Source: JANQSP01 sp965226095
Lineage (GTDB): Bacteria; Bdellovibrionota; Bdellovibrionia; Bdellovibrionales; UBA1609
DNA length: 64,000 nt
Reading direction: 5' to 3'
Assembly: GCA_965226095.1 (NCBI GenBank)
Contig: OZ245336.1
Coordinates: forward strand, 372,001 to 436,000
Below, piece after piece: positions 18,338-26,217 of the stretch. Below the pieces are notes generated by a model. That model saw only the letters and a program-made list of their open reading frames with translations, was not told the origin of the DNA and did no database searches. The stretch's first letter is position 1. Each line of letters starts with the position of its first letter. Position numbers and translations under genes: made by a program.

Positions 18338-19771
18338 TCAAAGCAATTTATTTAAACAATTATCGCAGTTGTTACAAGGTTTTATCAGTTCTTCTCCAAA
18401 ATATTCAGCAATAATTCTTTTCCTGCAAGTTGAACTTTTAGCATAATTCATCATTTTTTGTAATTGTGTTAATTGGTGTAATTGTTTTTCTTTTAATATT
18501 TGAGAGTTGGGCCAGTTACCTTTATTAGTTAAGACTTCGAATTCTTTTTTTGTTTCAATTAAAAAATCCCATCTTTTTAATAAATTTACTGCAGTTTCCA
18601 CTCTAAAATCTCTTTTATTATAAAAATTCATTTGTTCCCGTATATAGTCCATACCTTGCTGTCTTACTAAGGCTGGTTTATGTTTAAAAAACCACAGAAC
18701 TTTTTGTATAAAACTTAAAGAAGGATTGGACCATTTTATGAATTCCATGCCAATGCTAAGATCATCTTCATCATAAAATAAATGGCAAGAGGCAGATTGG
18801 TTATCTCTACCAGATCGACCAGCTTCTTGATAGTAAGCTTCCAAATTTAGTGGAATTTCAAAATGCACAATAAATCGTATATCTTTTTTATCTATTCCCA
18901 ATCCAAAGGCCGGTGTTGCCAGTATTAGGGGGATTTTTCCCGTTAAAAAAAGAGATTGATTATTTGTTCTCATCTGATCAGGAAGTTTACTGTGATATTT
19001 TACAAAAGGAATGTTCAATTCAATTAAGGTATCTGCCACTTTTTCCAAAGTTTGAATAAGAGAGAAATAAATAATTCCGCTTTCCTGCTTTTTAAAGATT
19101 TTTTTTAGAGCTGAAAGTTTATTATCTATTCCTACTATAGATTGAACTGAAAAATTAAGATTATCTCTTAAAATACTCTCTTTGAAAATTTTTGTATCAG
19201 AGGGTAATTTTAAAGTTCGTATAATATTTTTTTGTGTGTCTGCAGGAGCTGTAGCTGTTAGAGCTTGGGTAACAGGATTATTTAATTGTTCTCTCACCTC
19301 CCCTAGTCTGGAATAATCTGGTCGAAAATCTTCTCCCCAATGTGGAATACAATGAGCCTCGTCGATAGCTAAAAGAAAAATATTTTGTTTTTTTATTAAT
19401 TCCATAAAACTGTTTTGTTGAAATCGCTCCGGAGTGACATATAGAAGACGATATTTATGTTCGGAAATGTTTTTAAGAATCTTTTTTCGTTCTTTCTGAT
19501 TTAGTAAAGAATGTATAGCTTCTGCTGGAATTTGTTTTTGTTTTAATTGTTCGGTTTGGTTTTGGATGAGAGCAATAAGAGGTGAGATAACAATTGTTAG
19601 TTTTTCTGACTGTAAAGTTGCTGGAATTTGATAACATAGGCTTTTCCCCCAACCAGTGGGCATAATAATTAAACTATGTTCCCCTTTTATTGTATGGGAA
19701 ATAATTTGTTTTTGTTTTACTTTGAGATTTTTAAGTCCAAATGTGGTTGTTAATTTTTCAGTATGCTTCAT
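18338..19771 (-). CDS. recQ: RecQ-family ATP-dependent DNA helicase (short form)
   Basis: Superfamily 2 3'-5' helicase for recombination and replication repair. Motif I MPTGWGKSLCYQIPA (canonical MPTGGGKSLCYQ; Gly to Trp at one loop position), DEAH box AIDEAHCIPHWGEDFRPDY, motif III ALTATAP, motif VI YYQEAGRSGRD. The RecQ zinc-binding segment is reduced to CRKRIIAEYFGE...PCNNCDNC at the very C-terminus. The 477 aa end there, so the HRDC domain and probably most of the winged helix are missing (E. coli RecQ is about 610 aa). This short form still has a full helicase core. Confidence 0.92.
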   Translation of the reverse strand: MKHTEKLTTTFGLKNLKVKQKQIISHTIKGEHSLIIMPTGWGKSLCYQIPATLQSEKLTIVISPLIALIQNQTEQLKQKQIPAEAIHSLLNQKERKKILKNISEHKYRLLYVTPERFQQNSFMELIKKQNIFLLAIDEAHCIPHWGEDFRPDYSRLGEVREQLNNPVTQALTATAPADTQKNIIRTLKLPSDTKIFKESILRDNLNFSVQSIVGIDNKLSALKKIFKKQESGIIYFSLIQTLEKVADTLIELNIPFVKYHSKLPDQMRTNNQSLFLTGKIPLILATPAFGLGIDKKDIRFIVHFEIPLNLEAYYQEAGRSGRDNQSASCHLFYDEDDLSIGMEFIKWSNPSLSFIQKVLWFFKHKPALVRQQGMDYIREQMNFYNKRDFRVETAVNLLKRWDFLIETKKEFEVLTNKGNWPNSQILKEKQLHQLTQLQKMMNYAKSSTCRKRIIAEYFGEELIKPCNNCDNCLNKLL

Positions 19772-19899
19772 TTAATATATACCTTAAATGATGAATGTTT
19801 GTAATCTATGTCTAATTTTTTAAATCACTATTTTTATAAATATTTATTTTACAAAATTTACTGTTTTTATGGAAGTAGAAGGTTTAATTTGATGTTTTT

Positions 19900-20712
19900 T
19901 CAGGCTAAATTGGATTTTAGAAGGAAATTAGAATTTTCCTCCGGATTAATAAGTTCCAGATTATCTTCCAAATAAAACCATTTTTTATCTTTGGCAATTT
20001 GTACCAACTCTTTTTCCAATAAATACATTCTATCCCCACCTAATGAAAGATTGTTGCTTCCTGTTTTAGCACTGGCTACTACTAATCTTAAACGGGACGA
20101 AGCTTCCAATAAAGAAAGATCGGCAGGTGTATTGCCACTGACTAAAAAAGGATTCATCCCTTGGGTTTTTTCATGCAGAGCTTTTATTTTGTTTTCATGA
20201 ACAGGAGCTGGTAGAACAGGTTGATCGGTTATTATTCCATTTTGCACAATAGTGCGAACTCCGATAATTCTATGAGGTGGGATATTGAATTTTTTAAGCG
20301 CTTCTTCCAGCACCCATTGAATGGAGGAACTAACAATATAAACGGGGATATTTTTAGAATGTAAAAATTCAATGGTACACTTATGAAAGAGAAAGGCTTT
20401 TAAGGGATTTTCTGTAAAAAATTGTTTTACCCATTTTTGTACTTCTGTTAATTTAAAACCATCCAGAATCTGAGCCAACCATATAAGGGCATATTTTCTT
20501 CCATTTTCTTTAACAATGAGGTTAAATGATTCCTGTAAGTTAGGAAATTTTTTAATTAAGAATTTTTTTTTAATTAAAAATTGGAAAAATCCACGACCAA
20601 CATCTCCTGGCCAAAGTGTACCATCTGCGTCAAAAGCAGCAAACATTTTTGGGTCTTTATCTGTATTATTATGTACTTCTTCTTTGAGTTTGTTAAAGAA
20701 AGCATTAATCAT
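19900..20712 (-). CDS. HAD-superfamily phosphatase, phosphoserine phosphatase-like
   Basis: 270 aa, cytoplasmic. HAD motif I is FDADGTLWPGD (nucleophile Asp28, acid/base Asp30), motif II is VSSS near residue 123, and motif III/IV is the SGNTPADLSLLEAS region. A helical cap between motifs I and II fits the HAD-IB group (phosphoserine phosphatase, PNPase-like). The Trp after DGT and the cap are unlike classic SerB, so the substrate is uncertain. It begins one base after the stop of the preceding small membrane-protein gene, suggesting co-transcription with it and mreB. Confidence 0.82.
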   Translation of the reverse strand: MINAFFNKLKEEVHNNTDKDPKMFAAFDADGTLWPGDVGRGFFQFLIKKKFLIKKFPNLQESFNLIVKENGRKYALIWLAQILDGFKLTEVQKWVKQFFTENPLKAFLFHKCTIEFLHSKNIPVYIVSSSIQWVLEEALKKFNIPPHRIIGVRTIVQNGIITDQPVLPAPVHENKIKALHEKTQGMNPFLVSGNTPADLSLLEASSRLRLVVASAKTGSNNLSLGGDRMYLLEKELVQIAKDKKWFYLEDNLELINPEENSNFLLKSNLA

Positions 20713-20713
20713 T

Positions 20714-21115
20714 TTATATGAAAACCTTAGTTTTTTGCGTGAGAAATGATTGATATAAGATAACAGTTTTGTTTTTTTTGTAAAGTGAAAATATAATTAA
20801 ACCAATTAATATACTCAAAAATAGAAAAAACCATTTTATAGATAAGAAAAATTTTTTGTTTAATTGAAGAATTTCTAATTTTTCCGGGAGTTTTTGTTTT
20901 GACAATTTTTGACAATATTCCATAGCTTGTATCTTATATTCCGCTTGAGTGGAAAATTTTGTTTCCAAACTTTGTTCAATTTCTTCACCTAATGATTGTA
21001 ATCCTTGTTGAAGGCGAAAGGTAACTAAACGTGGAGGGATTTTTAAGAGCCAGGCGACTTTTTTTTCCGGAGTTTTTAAAATACTACATAGAATTAAAAT
21101 AATTGTTTCTTCCAT
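20714..21115 (-). CDS. Small membrane-anchored protein with helix-turn-helix-like N-terminus
   Basis: 133 aa. Residues 1-55 (EKKVAWLLKIPPRLVTFRLQQGLQSLGEEI) resemble the helix-turn-helix of sigma region 4, with a phase like WLLKIPPRLVTFRL. A transmembrane helix follows at about 90-112 (FFLSIKWFFLFLSILIGLIIFSLY), so the tail would be outside. The ATG lies inside the end of the upstream ORF at 21094-21339 in another frame, overlapping by 22 bases. The two may be coupled or may be halves of one frameshifted gene. The function is unknown; the HTH resemblance is by eye only. Confidence 0.55.
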   Translation of the reverse strand: MEETIILILCSILKTPEKKVAWLLKIPPRLVTFRLQQGLQSLGEEIEQSLETKFSTQAEYKIQAMEYCQKLSKQKLPEKLEILQLNKKFFLSIKWFFLFLSILIGLIIFSLYKKNKTVILYQSFLTQKTKVFI

Positions 21116-21339
21116 AAGATTTTCTCGACAAAAAGTTTTCCAATAATAAAAATATTATTTTTACAATCTTTTGAATCATTATTTTTTTGTTTAAGCTGTT
21201 TAAAATATTTTCTTAATTGTTTTAAAAAGAAAGAAGAAAAAGCTTTCTCCTCTTTCTGTTTATGACCACATCGTTTAAGAAACAAAAAGGTTTGTTGCTC
21301 GTTACAGGCTAGAAGAAAAAAAATCAGTTGTTTAAGCAT
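21094..21339 (-). CDS. Small basic hypothetical protein downstream of mreB
   Basis: 81 aa, rich in Lys/Phe/Leu with two cysteines (LLACNEQQTFLFLKRCG). It starts 19 bases after the mreB stop on the same strand. I recognise no family. It could encode the N-terminal part of the protein continued at 21115-20714, as the frames differ by a single shift and the overlap is only 22 bases. Reality as an independent gene is uncertain. Confidence 0.4.
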   Translation of the reverse strand: MLKQLIFFLLACNEQQTFLFLKRCGHKQKEEKAFSSFFLKQLRKYFKQLKQKNNDSKDCKNNIFIIGKLFVEKILWKKQLF

Positions 21340-21358
21340 TGTTAATAGAAACCAGAAT

Positions 21359-22399
21359 TTAAGTAATGGTTAACTCTCTTAGTAAGGATAGTTGATCCAA
21401 TACTTGTCCGGAGCCAAGTACAACGCAAGAAAGAGGGTTTTCTGCTACTGAAACAGGTAAGCCGGTTTTTTCTCTAAGTAAAACATCCAGATGTTTTAGT
21501 AAAGCTCCTCCTCCTGTGAGAATTACACCATTATCTACAATATCAGAGGCCAATTCCGGTGGGGTTTTTTCCAGTGCCAGTTTTACAGCATTGACCACAT
21601 CATTTAAGCTATCTGTTAAAGCTTCATTAATTTGGGTACTGGTAATTGTGATGGTTTTTGGAGCACCAAGAACAGTGTCCCGTCCTTTAATATCCATTTC
21701 TGTTTTTGGAGATTTAGGATCAGCAGTGCCAATTGTAATTTTTATATTTTCTGCCGTTCTCTCTCCAATTAAAAGATTTTTTTGTCGTCTAACAAAGTTG
21801 GTAATTGCTTCATCAAATTTATCTCCAGCGACTTTAATAGATTCACAATGGACAATGCCATTTAAAGAAATGACTGCAATACCTGTGGTACCTCCACCAA
21901 TATCTACAATCATACTGCCTTTGGCTTCTGTGATAGGCAGACCAGCTCCAATAGCAGCAGCCATAGGCTCTTCAATTAAATAAACCTCTCTAGCTCCAGC
22001 GGAGTAAGCTGATTCTTTAACAGCTTTTTTTTCTACTTGTGTGATTCCAAAAGGAACACAGATGATAATTCGAGGACGGATAAGTCTTCGAGAAGGAGTG
22101 GAGGAACGAGTAATAAAATATTTAAGCATTTTTTGTGTAATTTCAAAGTTGGCAATCACTCCATCTTTGATAGGTCTGATAGCTTTGATACTATCAGGGG
22201 TACGTCCCAGCATATATTTGGCTTCACGGCCCACTGCCAGTACTTCCTCCTCTCCGCTAACAGTTTTTTTAACAGCAACAACAGAAGGTTCATTGAGGAT
22301 AATGCCTTGTCCTTTGGCATAAACTAGGGTGTTAGCTGTGCCTAAGTCAATGGCAATATCCTGTGAAAAATAATCGTACATTCTAGTAAAAAAATTCAT
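21359..22399 (-). CDS. mreB: Rod shape-determining protein MreB
   Basis: Actin-like filament protein that guides cell-wall elongation. At 346 aa it is the usual length. Phosphate-1 motif IAIDLGTANTLVYAKG, connect/ATP motifs VDIGGGTTGIAVIS and GVILTGGGALLKHLD, plus the signature NEPSVVAV. ATG start with an AAGAGGAAAAA ribosome site, and a promoter-like TTGACC-17-TACATT just upstream. No mreC/mreD follow, which is unusual since they commonly adjoin mreB; two small ORFs and a HAD phosphatase lie there instead. Confidence 0.97.
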   Translation of the reverse strand: MNFFTRMYDYFSQDIAIDLGTANTLVYAKGQGIILNEPSVVAVKKTVSGEEEVLAVGREAKYMLGRTPDSIKAIRPIKDGVIANFEITQKMLKYFITRSSTPSRRLIRPRIIICVPFGITQVEKKAVKESAYSAGAREVYLIEEPMAAAIGAGLPITEAKGSMIVDIGGGTTGIAVISLNGIVHCESIKVAGDKFDEAITNFVRRQKNLLIGERTAENIKITIGTADPKSPKTEMDIKGRDTVLGAPKTITITSTQINEALTDSLNDVVNAVKLALEKTPPELASDIVDNGVILTGGGALLKHLDVLLREKTGLPVSVAENPLSCVVLGSGQVLDQLSLLRELTIT

Positions 22400-22435
22400 T
22401 TTTTCCTCTTTTTAACCAGTTGATGTGGTTATTGC

Positions 22436-22464
22436 AATGTATCCACTCCTGTTTCAGTGGTCAA
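22436..22464 (-). promoter_or_regulatory. Putative sigma-70 promoter of mreB
   Basis: On the minus strand TTGACC (22464-22459) and TACATT (22441-22436) are separated by exactly 17 bases. The -35 matches consensus at 5 of 6 and the -10 at 4 of 6. Transcription would begin about 30 bases before the mreB ATG. Confidence 0.5.
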
Positions 22465-22472
22465 CCGCACTT

Positions 22473-23114
22473 CTATATTTTAAAAGCTTTTGCAGGTATT
22501 TTTTGATTCATACGAATATCTGAAAAAGTATATTCCTCCAATGTGTTCAAGTCTTTCCATTCTACCTGAACAAGTAAGATTCTGTCTCCTTCTATTTTTA
22601 TAGATAGGCGGCTGATATTTTCTGTTTTTTGTATAGGTAAAAATTCAAAGATAGTGGCTCGACCTTTGGAGCGGGAAGACACAAAACGAAACACCTGAAA
22701 AAATAGATCTGGATTGAACAGAAAAGAAACAATAGCCTTATTTTTAACTTTGGTTTTAAAATTCATTTTAACTATCTTTATTTTTTTATCTGGAGTGGAA
22801 GTTTTGTACCATAAATGGGTTTTATCAAAAATAATCTCTGTGTTCATGGAATCTTTTATTTCCAGTTTCATTAAACCTTTTGATAAAAATATTTTTCCGG
22901 AGGATTGTCTGGTTTTTTGTAAAAATTTTAAATGTGTTTTTTTTTGGAAGTTCATAATTACTCCCGAGCTAATTTTGTATTTTTGAATAATTTCCTGAAA
23001 CTGGTTATTGATAGGGTTTGTTTGTGGTTCAGTGGGAGGGATATCAATTTGCCTAGCTTCAGAATTGTTATGCAGAAAAAAGAATAAAAAAAGAATAAAT
23101 AAAGAACATTTCAT
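22473..23114 (-). CDS. Outer-membrane lipoprotein carrier LolA-like protein
   Basis: 213 aa with a Sec signal peptide (about 20 residues, ending SEA). The mature region has the LolA pattern: SSGVIMNFQKKTHLKFLQK, SSGKIFLSKGLMKLEI (family GxxxlkrPgkmRw), THLWYKTSTPDKKIKIV, and the C-terminal YTFSDIRMNQKIPAKAFKI. LolA ferries lipoproteins across the periplasm, and many predicted lipoproteins are encoded nearby. Identity is low, so a related 'outer membrane lipoprotein carrier' paralogue is possible. The ATG follows the comF stop by one base. Confidence 0.8.
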   Translation of the reverse strand: MKCSLFILFLFFFLHNNSEARQIDIPPTEPQTNPINNQFQEIIQKYKISSGVIMNFQKKTHLKFLQKTRQSSGKIFLSKGLMKLEIKDSMNTEIIFDKTHLWYKTSTPDKKIKIVKMNFKTKVKNKAIVSFLFNPDLFFQVFRFVSSRSKGRATIFEFLPIQKTENISRLSIKIEGDRILLVQVEWKDLNTLEEYTFSDIRMNQKIPAKAFKI

Positions 23115-23115
23115 C

Positions 23116-23817
23116 TTAGTGTTTTATATCAAAAAATGGAGGAGATTCAAAAAAATGTCTCCAAGCTAAAGTGAGTACTTTGAAATGCGAGGGTTTTCCC
23201 AAAGCCTTCCAAGCCGCTCTGGCGGTGGCACCAGTAGTGAGAATATCATCTACAAAAATAAAATGCTGTGTCGAGTTAATATCCTTTGAAGTTAATTTTT
23301 CCAGTTCTTCCATTATTTGAAGATTTTGTCTCAACTGCCTGGTTTTTTGTTTTTGCTGTTGTTCTTCATAAAAAAATAAACGAGATAAAGAATTTTTTAT
23401 AGGTATATTGCTTATTCTGGCAAGAGAGGCTGTGAAACAAAAAGCATGATCTTTGATAGAATTATTTAAGCTCACTGGAGCTGGTATGAGAATTGTGTTT
23501 TTTTCTAAAGGCTGAATTTGGACAACGCGATGCAATAATTCCCCACTCATTTCATTAAAAATAAAATCAGGAGCGCCTTTTTTTAAACTGTTAAGGAAAA
23601 GACGAATAAAAAGATCATTGTTAGAATTCCAGTCAAATAATCGAATATGAGCAAATTGATCTTGTGTTCGAATAATATCCCTAGCGGGCAGATAATAACT
23701 GCGAAGTTGTCTCCAACAGTAAGTACACAGCCACCTGACCGGAGGTTGACTGATACCGCACACACAACAATGTCTAAACCATAGAGAGCACTTTTCTTGA
23801 ATTTTTTTAATTTTCAT
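23116..23817 (-). CDS. ComF-family phosphoribosyltransferase-like protein
   Basis: 233 aa from the ATG at 23817; an in-frame TTG at 23838 would add 7 residues. The N-terminal zinc ribbon (CCVCGISQPPVRWLCTYCW) leads to a type-I phosphoribosyltransferase domain with the PRPP loop FVDDILTTGATARAAW. ComF/GntX proteins are linked to DNA uptake and to use of DNA as carbon source in some bacteria. No other competence genes are in the window, so only the family is assigned. Operon comF-lolA. Confidence 0.88.
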   Translation of the reverse strand: MKIKKIQEKCSLWFRHCCVCGISQPPVRWLCTYCWRQLRSYYLPARDIIRTQDQFAHIRLFDWNSNNDLFIRLFLNSLKKGAPDFIFNEMSGELLHRVVQIQPLEKNTILIPAPVSLNNSIKDHAFCFTASLARISNIPIKNSLSRLFFYEEQQQKQKTRQLRQNLQIMEELEKLTSKDINSTQHFIFVDDILTTGATARAAWKALGKPSHFKVLTLAWRHFFESPPFFDIKH

Positions 23818-24062
23818 AATTAAAAAAGTTCTATGCAAAAAACGTGCCAGTCATATTTATAGAACTATTTTGGTAAAATAAATGAATTATAAATCGCCTA
23901 AAGTCCTATATAGCTAATTTTTAGTGAATACAGATTATCTTGGTTTGTTACAATTTTTAAAGAAACCAAAGTTAAATTGGTTTTGGATAGCTAAAGGGTG
24001 AAATTATTAAAAAATTTCAAAATTATTTAAGTGAAAAATATTTGTTACCGAATTATAGTTTT

Positions 24063-24563
24063 ATGAAAAATATTTTCTTTTTTATCTTTTTGTGTGTTTT
24101 TACTTTTTGCTCTTCAGCTGATAAACCATCTCAAAAAGCCTCGACAAAAATCTTGATTCAAACAGAAGCTTTTAAATTAGTTATGGAAGTGGAAGGAATT
24201 TCCACTTATAAAAATCCGGATAAGAGTATTCGTGTAGTAAAGCGTCGGCAAAAACAAGCTTTAGAAAATTTGCAAATGGATGGGAAAACCCTTCGTGGTA
24301 TAGCACAAACTCGTTTTAAAACTTTAGAGTTACTAAAAATGGGATTTCATGATTTTGATATTATCAATGTTGCTAATAAACCTGTTGCTTTAGCTGATAA
24401 TGTACAAGCGTATGTGTGGAGTGGTTCTTATAAGGATAAAAAAGATAAAGTTCATTTTTTTAAGGAATTTATTACGGAAGGTTGGACCTGGAATGTTTAT
24501 ACAGATAAGAAAGAGGATTTAAAAAAAGCTCTTCAGTCAGTGCAAGCAATAATAAAGGAGTAA
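24063..24563 (+). CDS. Secreted hypothetical protein
   Basis: 166 aa from the ATG at 24063 (an in-frame TTG at 24042 precedes it without support). A signal peptide of about 19 residues, FFFIFLCVFTFCSSA, ends with a Cys that does not fit the lipobox well. The mature part is basic, alpha/beta mixed, with TRFKTLELLKMGFHDFDIINVANKPVALADNVQAYVWSG. No family recognised. The next start codon follows after 6 bases, so it may be co-expressed with the secreted repeat protein downstream. Confidence 0.68.
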   Translation: MKNIFFFIFLCVFTFCSSADKPSQKASTKILIQTEAFKLVMEVEGISTYKNPDKSIRVVKRRQKQALENLQMDGKTLRGIAQTRFKTLELLKMGFHDFDIINVANKPVALADNVQAYVWSGSYKDKKDKVHFFKEFITEGWTWNVYTDKKEDLKKALQSVQAIIKE

Positions 24564-24569
24564 GTGAAA

Positions 24570-24662
24570 ATGAGATTTTTATATATTTTTATAGTTTTCT
24601 TTTCTTTTTCAGCTCTATCGGCTGAAGAAAACTTGAGAGGAGCCCTTAATGGAGCTGGTTGA
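24570..24662 (+). other. Detached signal-peptide ORF in front of repeat paralogue A
   Basis: A 30-codon ORF (MRFLYIFIVFFSFSALSAEE..., then TGA) that is a textbook signal peptide with cleavage after ALSA. It follows the upstream gene by 6 bases and has a GGAG ribosome site. It overlaps the start of the 24649 ORF by 14 bases in a different frame. The body that should be attached lies one base out of phase; removing one base between 24637 and 24660 would join them. See the related finding. Confidence 0.6.
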
Positions 24663-25881
24663 ACAGCGATTAACTGGAGAGAGTGAAGCGAATGCTAATG
24701 AATCTGAAACAGAGGCTGGGGCTGGTTGTACAACCCCTGAGTGTTTGGGGATAGCTGGTATTGTTGGGTCTCCGGATTTGGAAGTGGCAGAATTGTGTCG
24801 TAGTAGTCTACCGGAGCATTGTCAGCAAATAAAAAATATAAAGTTCACTGTATGTTATGAGGATCAAGCTGGACTTGGTAAATCCTCTGTTATTTCTGGT
24901 GGGTATTGTTTATTAGGTATATGGGAAGGTTTGGTGGATGTAGGTACTGGTGTGGTAAAGCTAGGGAAAGGAACTTATAAATTTGCAGTGGATGAAGAAT
25001 ATCGGGAGGAAGCTTTAAATACGGGGAGTGTTTTTTTCGAACAGTTTTCAGATTCGGAAAAATTTAAAGCACTTTTATCTGGTTCTATTTTAGCAGAAAT
25101 GGATGAGTTTGTAGAATGTTTAAATTATAGGGGTCGATGGGAATATATATGTGAGGGGGGAATTCAAGTTATAGCTCCTCTTTATGGTTATAAAAAAGTT
25201 AAGCAATTTATAGGAGGTAGAAGAAATAAACAGAAGCTAAGTGTTAGGGAGAAGTTTGAACAAAGGAAAGAATTGCAAGAACTTTTAAGCGGAACAGGTT
25301 ATGTGGATATTGGTAAATTAAGCTCTTATCAACTTGGTCGGTTAAAACCTAAGGATATGAGAAGGATGGAGATTTCCAATTTCACTGACGACATTGGTTC
25401 TTTTTTAAGTAATAGACAGCTTCATAGTATTCCTCCATCAAAAATGAATAAACTGGACATACGTGTTAACCATCGCACATTAAGGCGTTTATCAGATGAA
25501 CAATTTAAGGTAGCAATGATAAATGGAGACATCACTAGCTTACCTTTTAATGTGATTGAAGGTAATATAAAAAGAATTCGGTCTGTAGATGTACCTAGAT
25601 TATCACAATTAAGTCACATATCACCAAAAGCTTTTAGTCAAATGTCTGCTGTGCAAATTCGTGGGATGTCATCCAGGCAAGTGAATAATGTGACTCCAGA
25701 ACAGCGAGCAAGTCTATCTTCCAGAAAGAAAAAAGCTTTTGAAGAAACTCGTGAAAAACGTAAACAGCCGGAAGCAACAACCGGAGAAACGGTAGGTACA
25801 CCAGCCAGTGGATCATCAACTGGAGGGGCAGCAAAGTTAGGTGCAAAAAAACCGAAAGATTCAAAACCATCCGAGCGGTAA
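24649..25881 (+). CDS. Cysteine-containing repeat protein, paralogue A (probably frameshifted)
   Basis: 410 aa, paralogous to the protein at 26218-27504. Shared features are GAGCTTPEC near the N-terminus, LCRSSLPEHCQ, CYED, then CLNYRGRWEYICEGGIQ about residues 160-176. A basic linker follows, then a C-terminal block of degenerate 10-13-residue repeats of the form xxLSxxQhxxh (SYQLGRLKPKDMRRME, NRQLHSIPPSKMNKLD, SPKAFSQMSAVQIRGMSSRQVNNVTPEQ). It lacks its own signal peptide because that lies in another frame just upstream, and its Lys/Pro/Gly tail reads on after the TAA for 26 further codons. Probably an exported protein now decaying. The family is unknown to me. Confidence 0.65.
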   Translation: MELVEQRLTGESEANANESETEAGAGCTTPECLGIAGIVGSPDLEVAELCRSSLPEHCQQIKNIKFTVCYEDQAGLGKSSVISGGYCLLGIWEGLVDVGTGVVKLGKGTYKFAVDEEYREEALNTGSVFFEQFSDSEKFKALLSGSILAEMDEFVECLNYRGRWEYICEGGIQVIAPLYGYKKVKQFIGGRRNKQKLSVREKFEQRKELQELLSGTGYVDIGKLSSYQLGRLKPKDMRRMEISNFTDDIGSFLSNRQLHSIPPSKMNKLDIRVNHRTLRRLSDEQFKVAMINGDITSLPFNVIEGNIKRIRSVDVPRLSQLSHISPKAFSQMSAVQIRGMSSRQVNNVTPEQRASLSSRKKKAFEETREKRKQPEATTGETVGTPASGSSTGGAAKLGAKKPKDSKPSER

Positions 25882-25962
25882 CGAAAAGATCAGAAGGAAC
25901 AACAGGATCAGAACTCACCAGGGGATGACAATAAGCAAAAACCCGGTGGACCAGCGGAGTAG

Positions 25963-26217
25963 AAAGAGTTCTTTAGATACGTAAATAGGAACAGAGTTAA
26001 AAATGGTCTGTGTAAGTGATATAAACAAGTAAGTAATAAAATCTGTAGTTTTAAATATCTTCAAAAATTAGTTTAAATAATTTCAATAGTAAAATTATTA
26101 TATTCAAATAAAATAAAAATAATTTTTTATATAAGCTCGACTAAAGTATTATGCACACTATTTGATAAGTAAAATTTTTTATAGGCGTGATAAAATAGAT
26201 ATTTCTGTAGGTGAATA
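25963..26217 (+). other. Intergenic region before paralogue B
   Basis: Together with the readthrough tail at 25882-25962 this leaves 336 bp without a normal gene. After the TAG at 25960 the DNA is A+T-rich with no hairpin, tRNA or ORF that I can support. The ribosome site AGGTGA for paralogue B is at 26209-26214. No convincing -35/-10 pair was found. Confidence 0.5.

Noticed and set aside
22037..22327. Plus-strand ORFs opposite mreB and other genes
   Set aside because: Shadow frames of a strongly conserved gene on the other strand. Products are low-complexity and lack start signals; the same holds for the ORFs opposite lon, groEL, ligA, gatB and rho.
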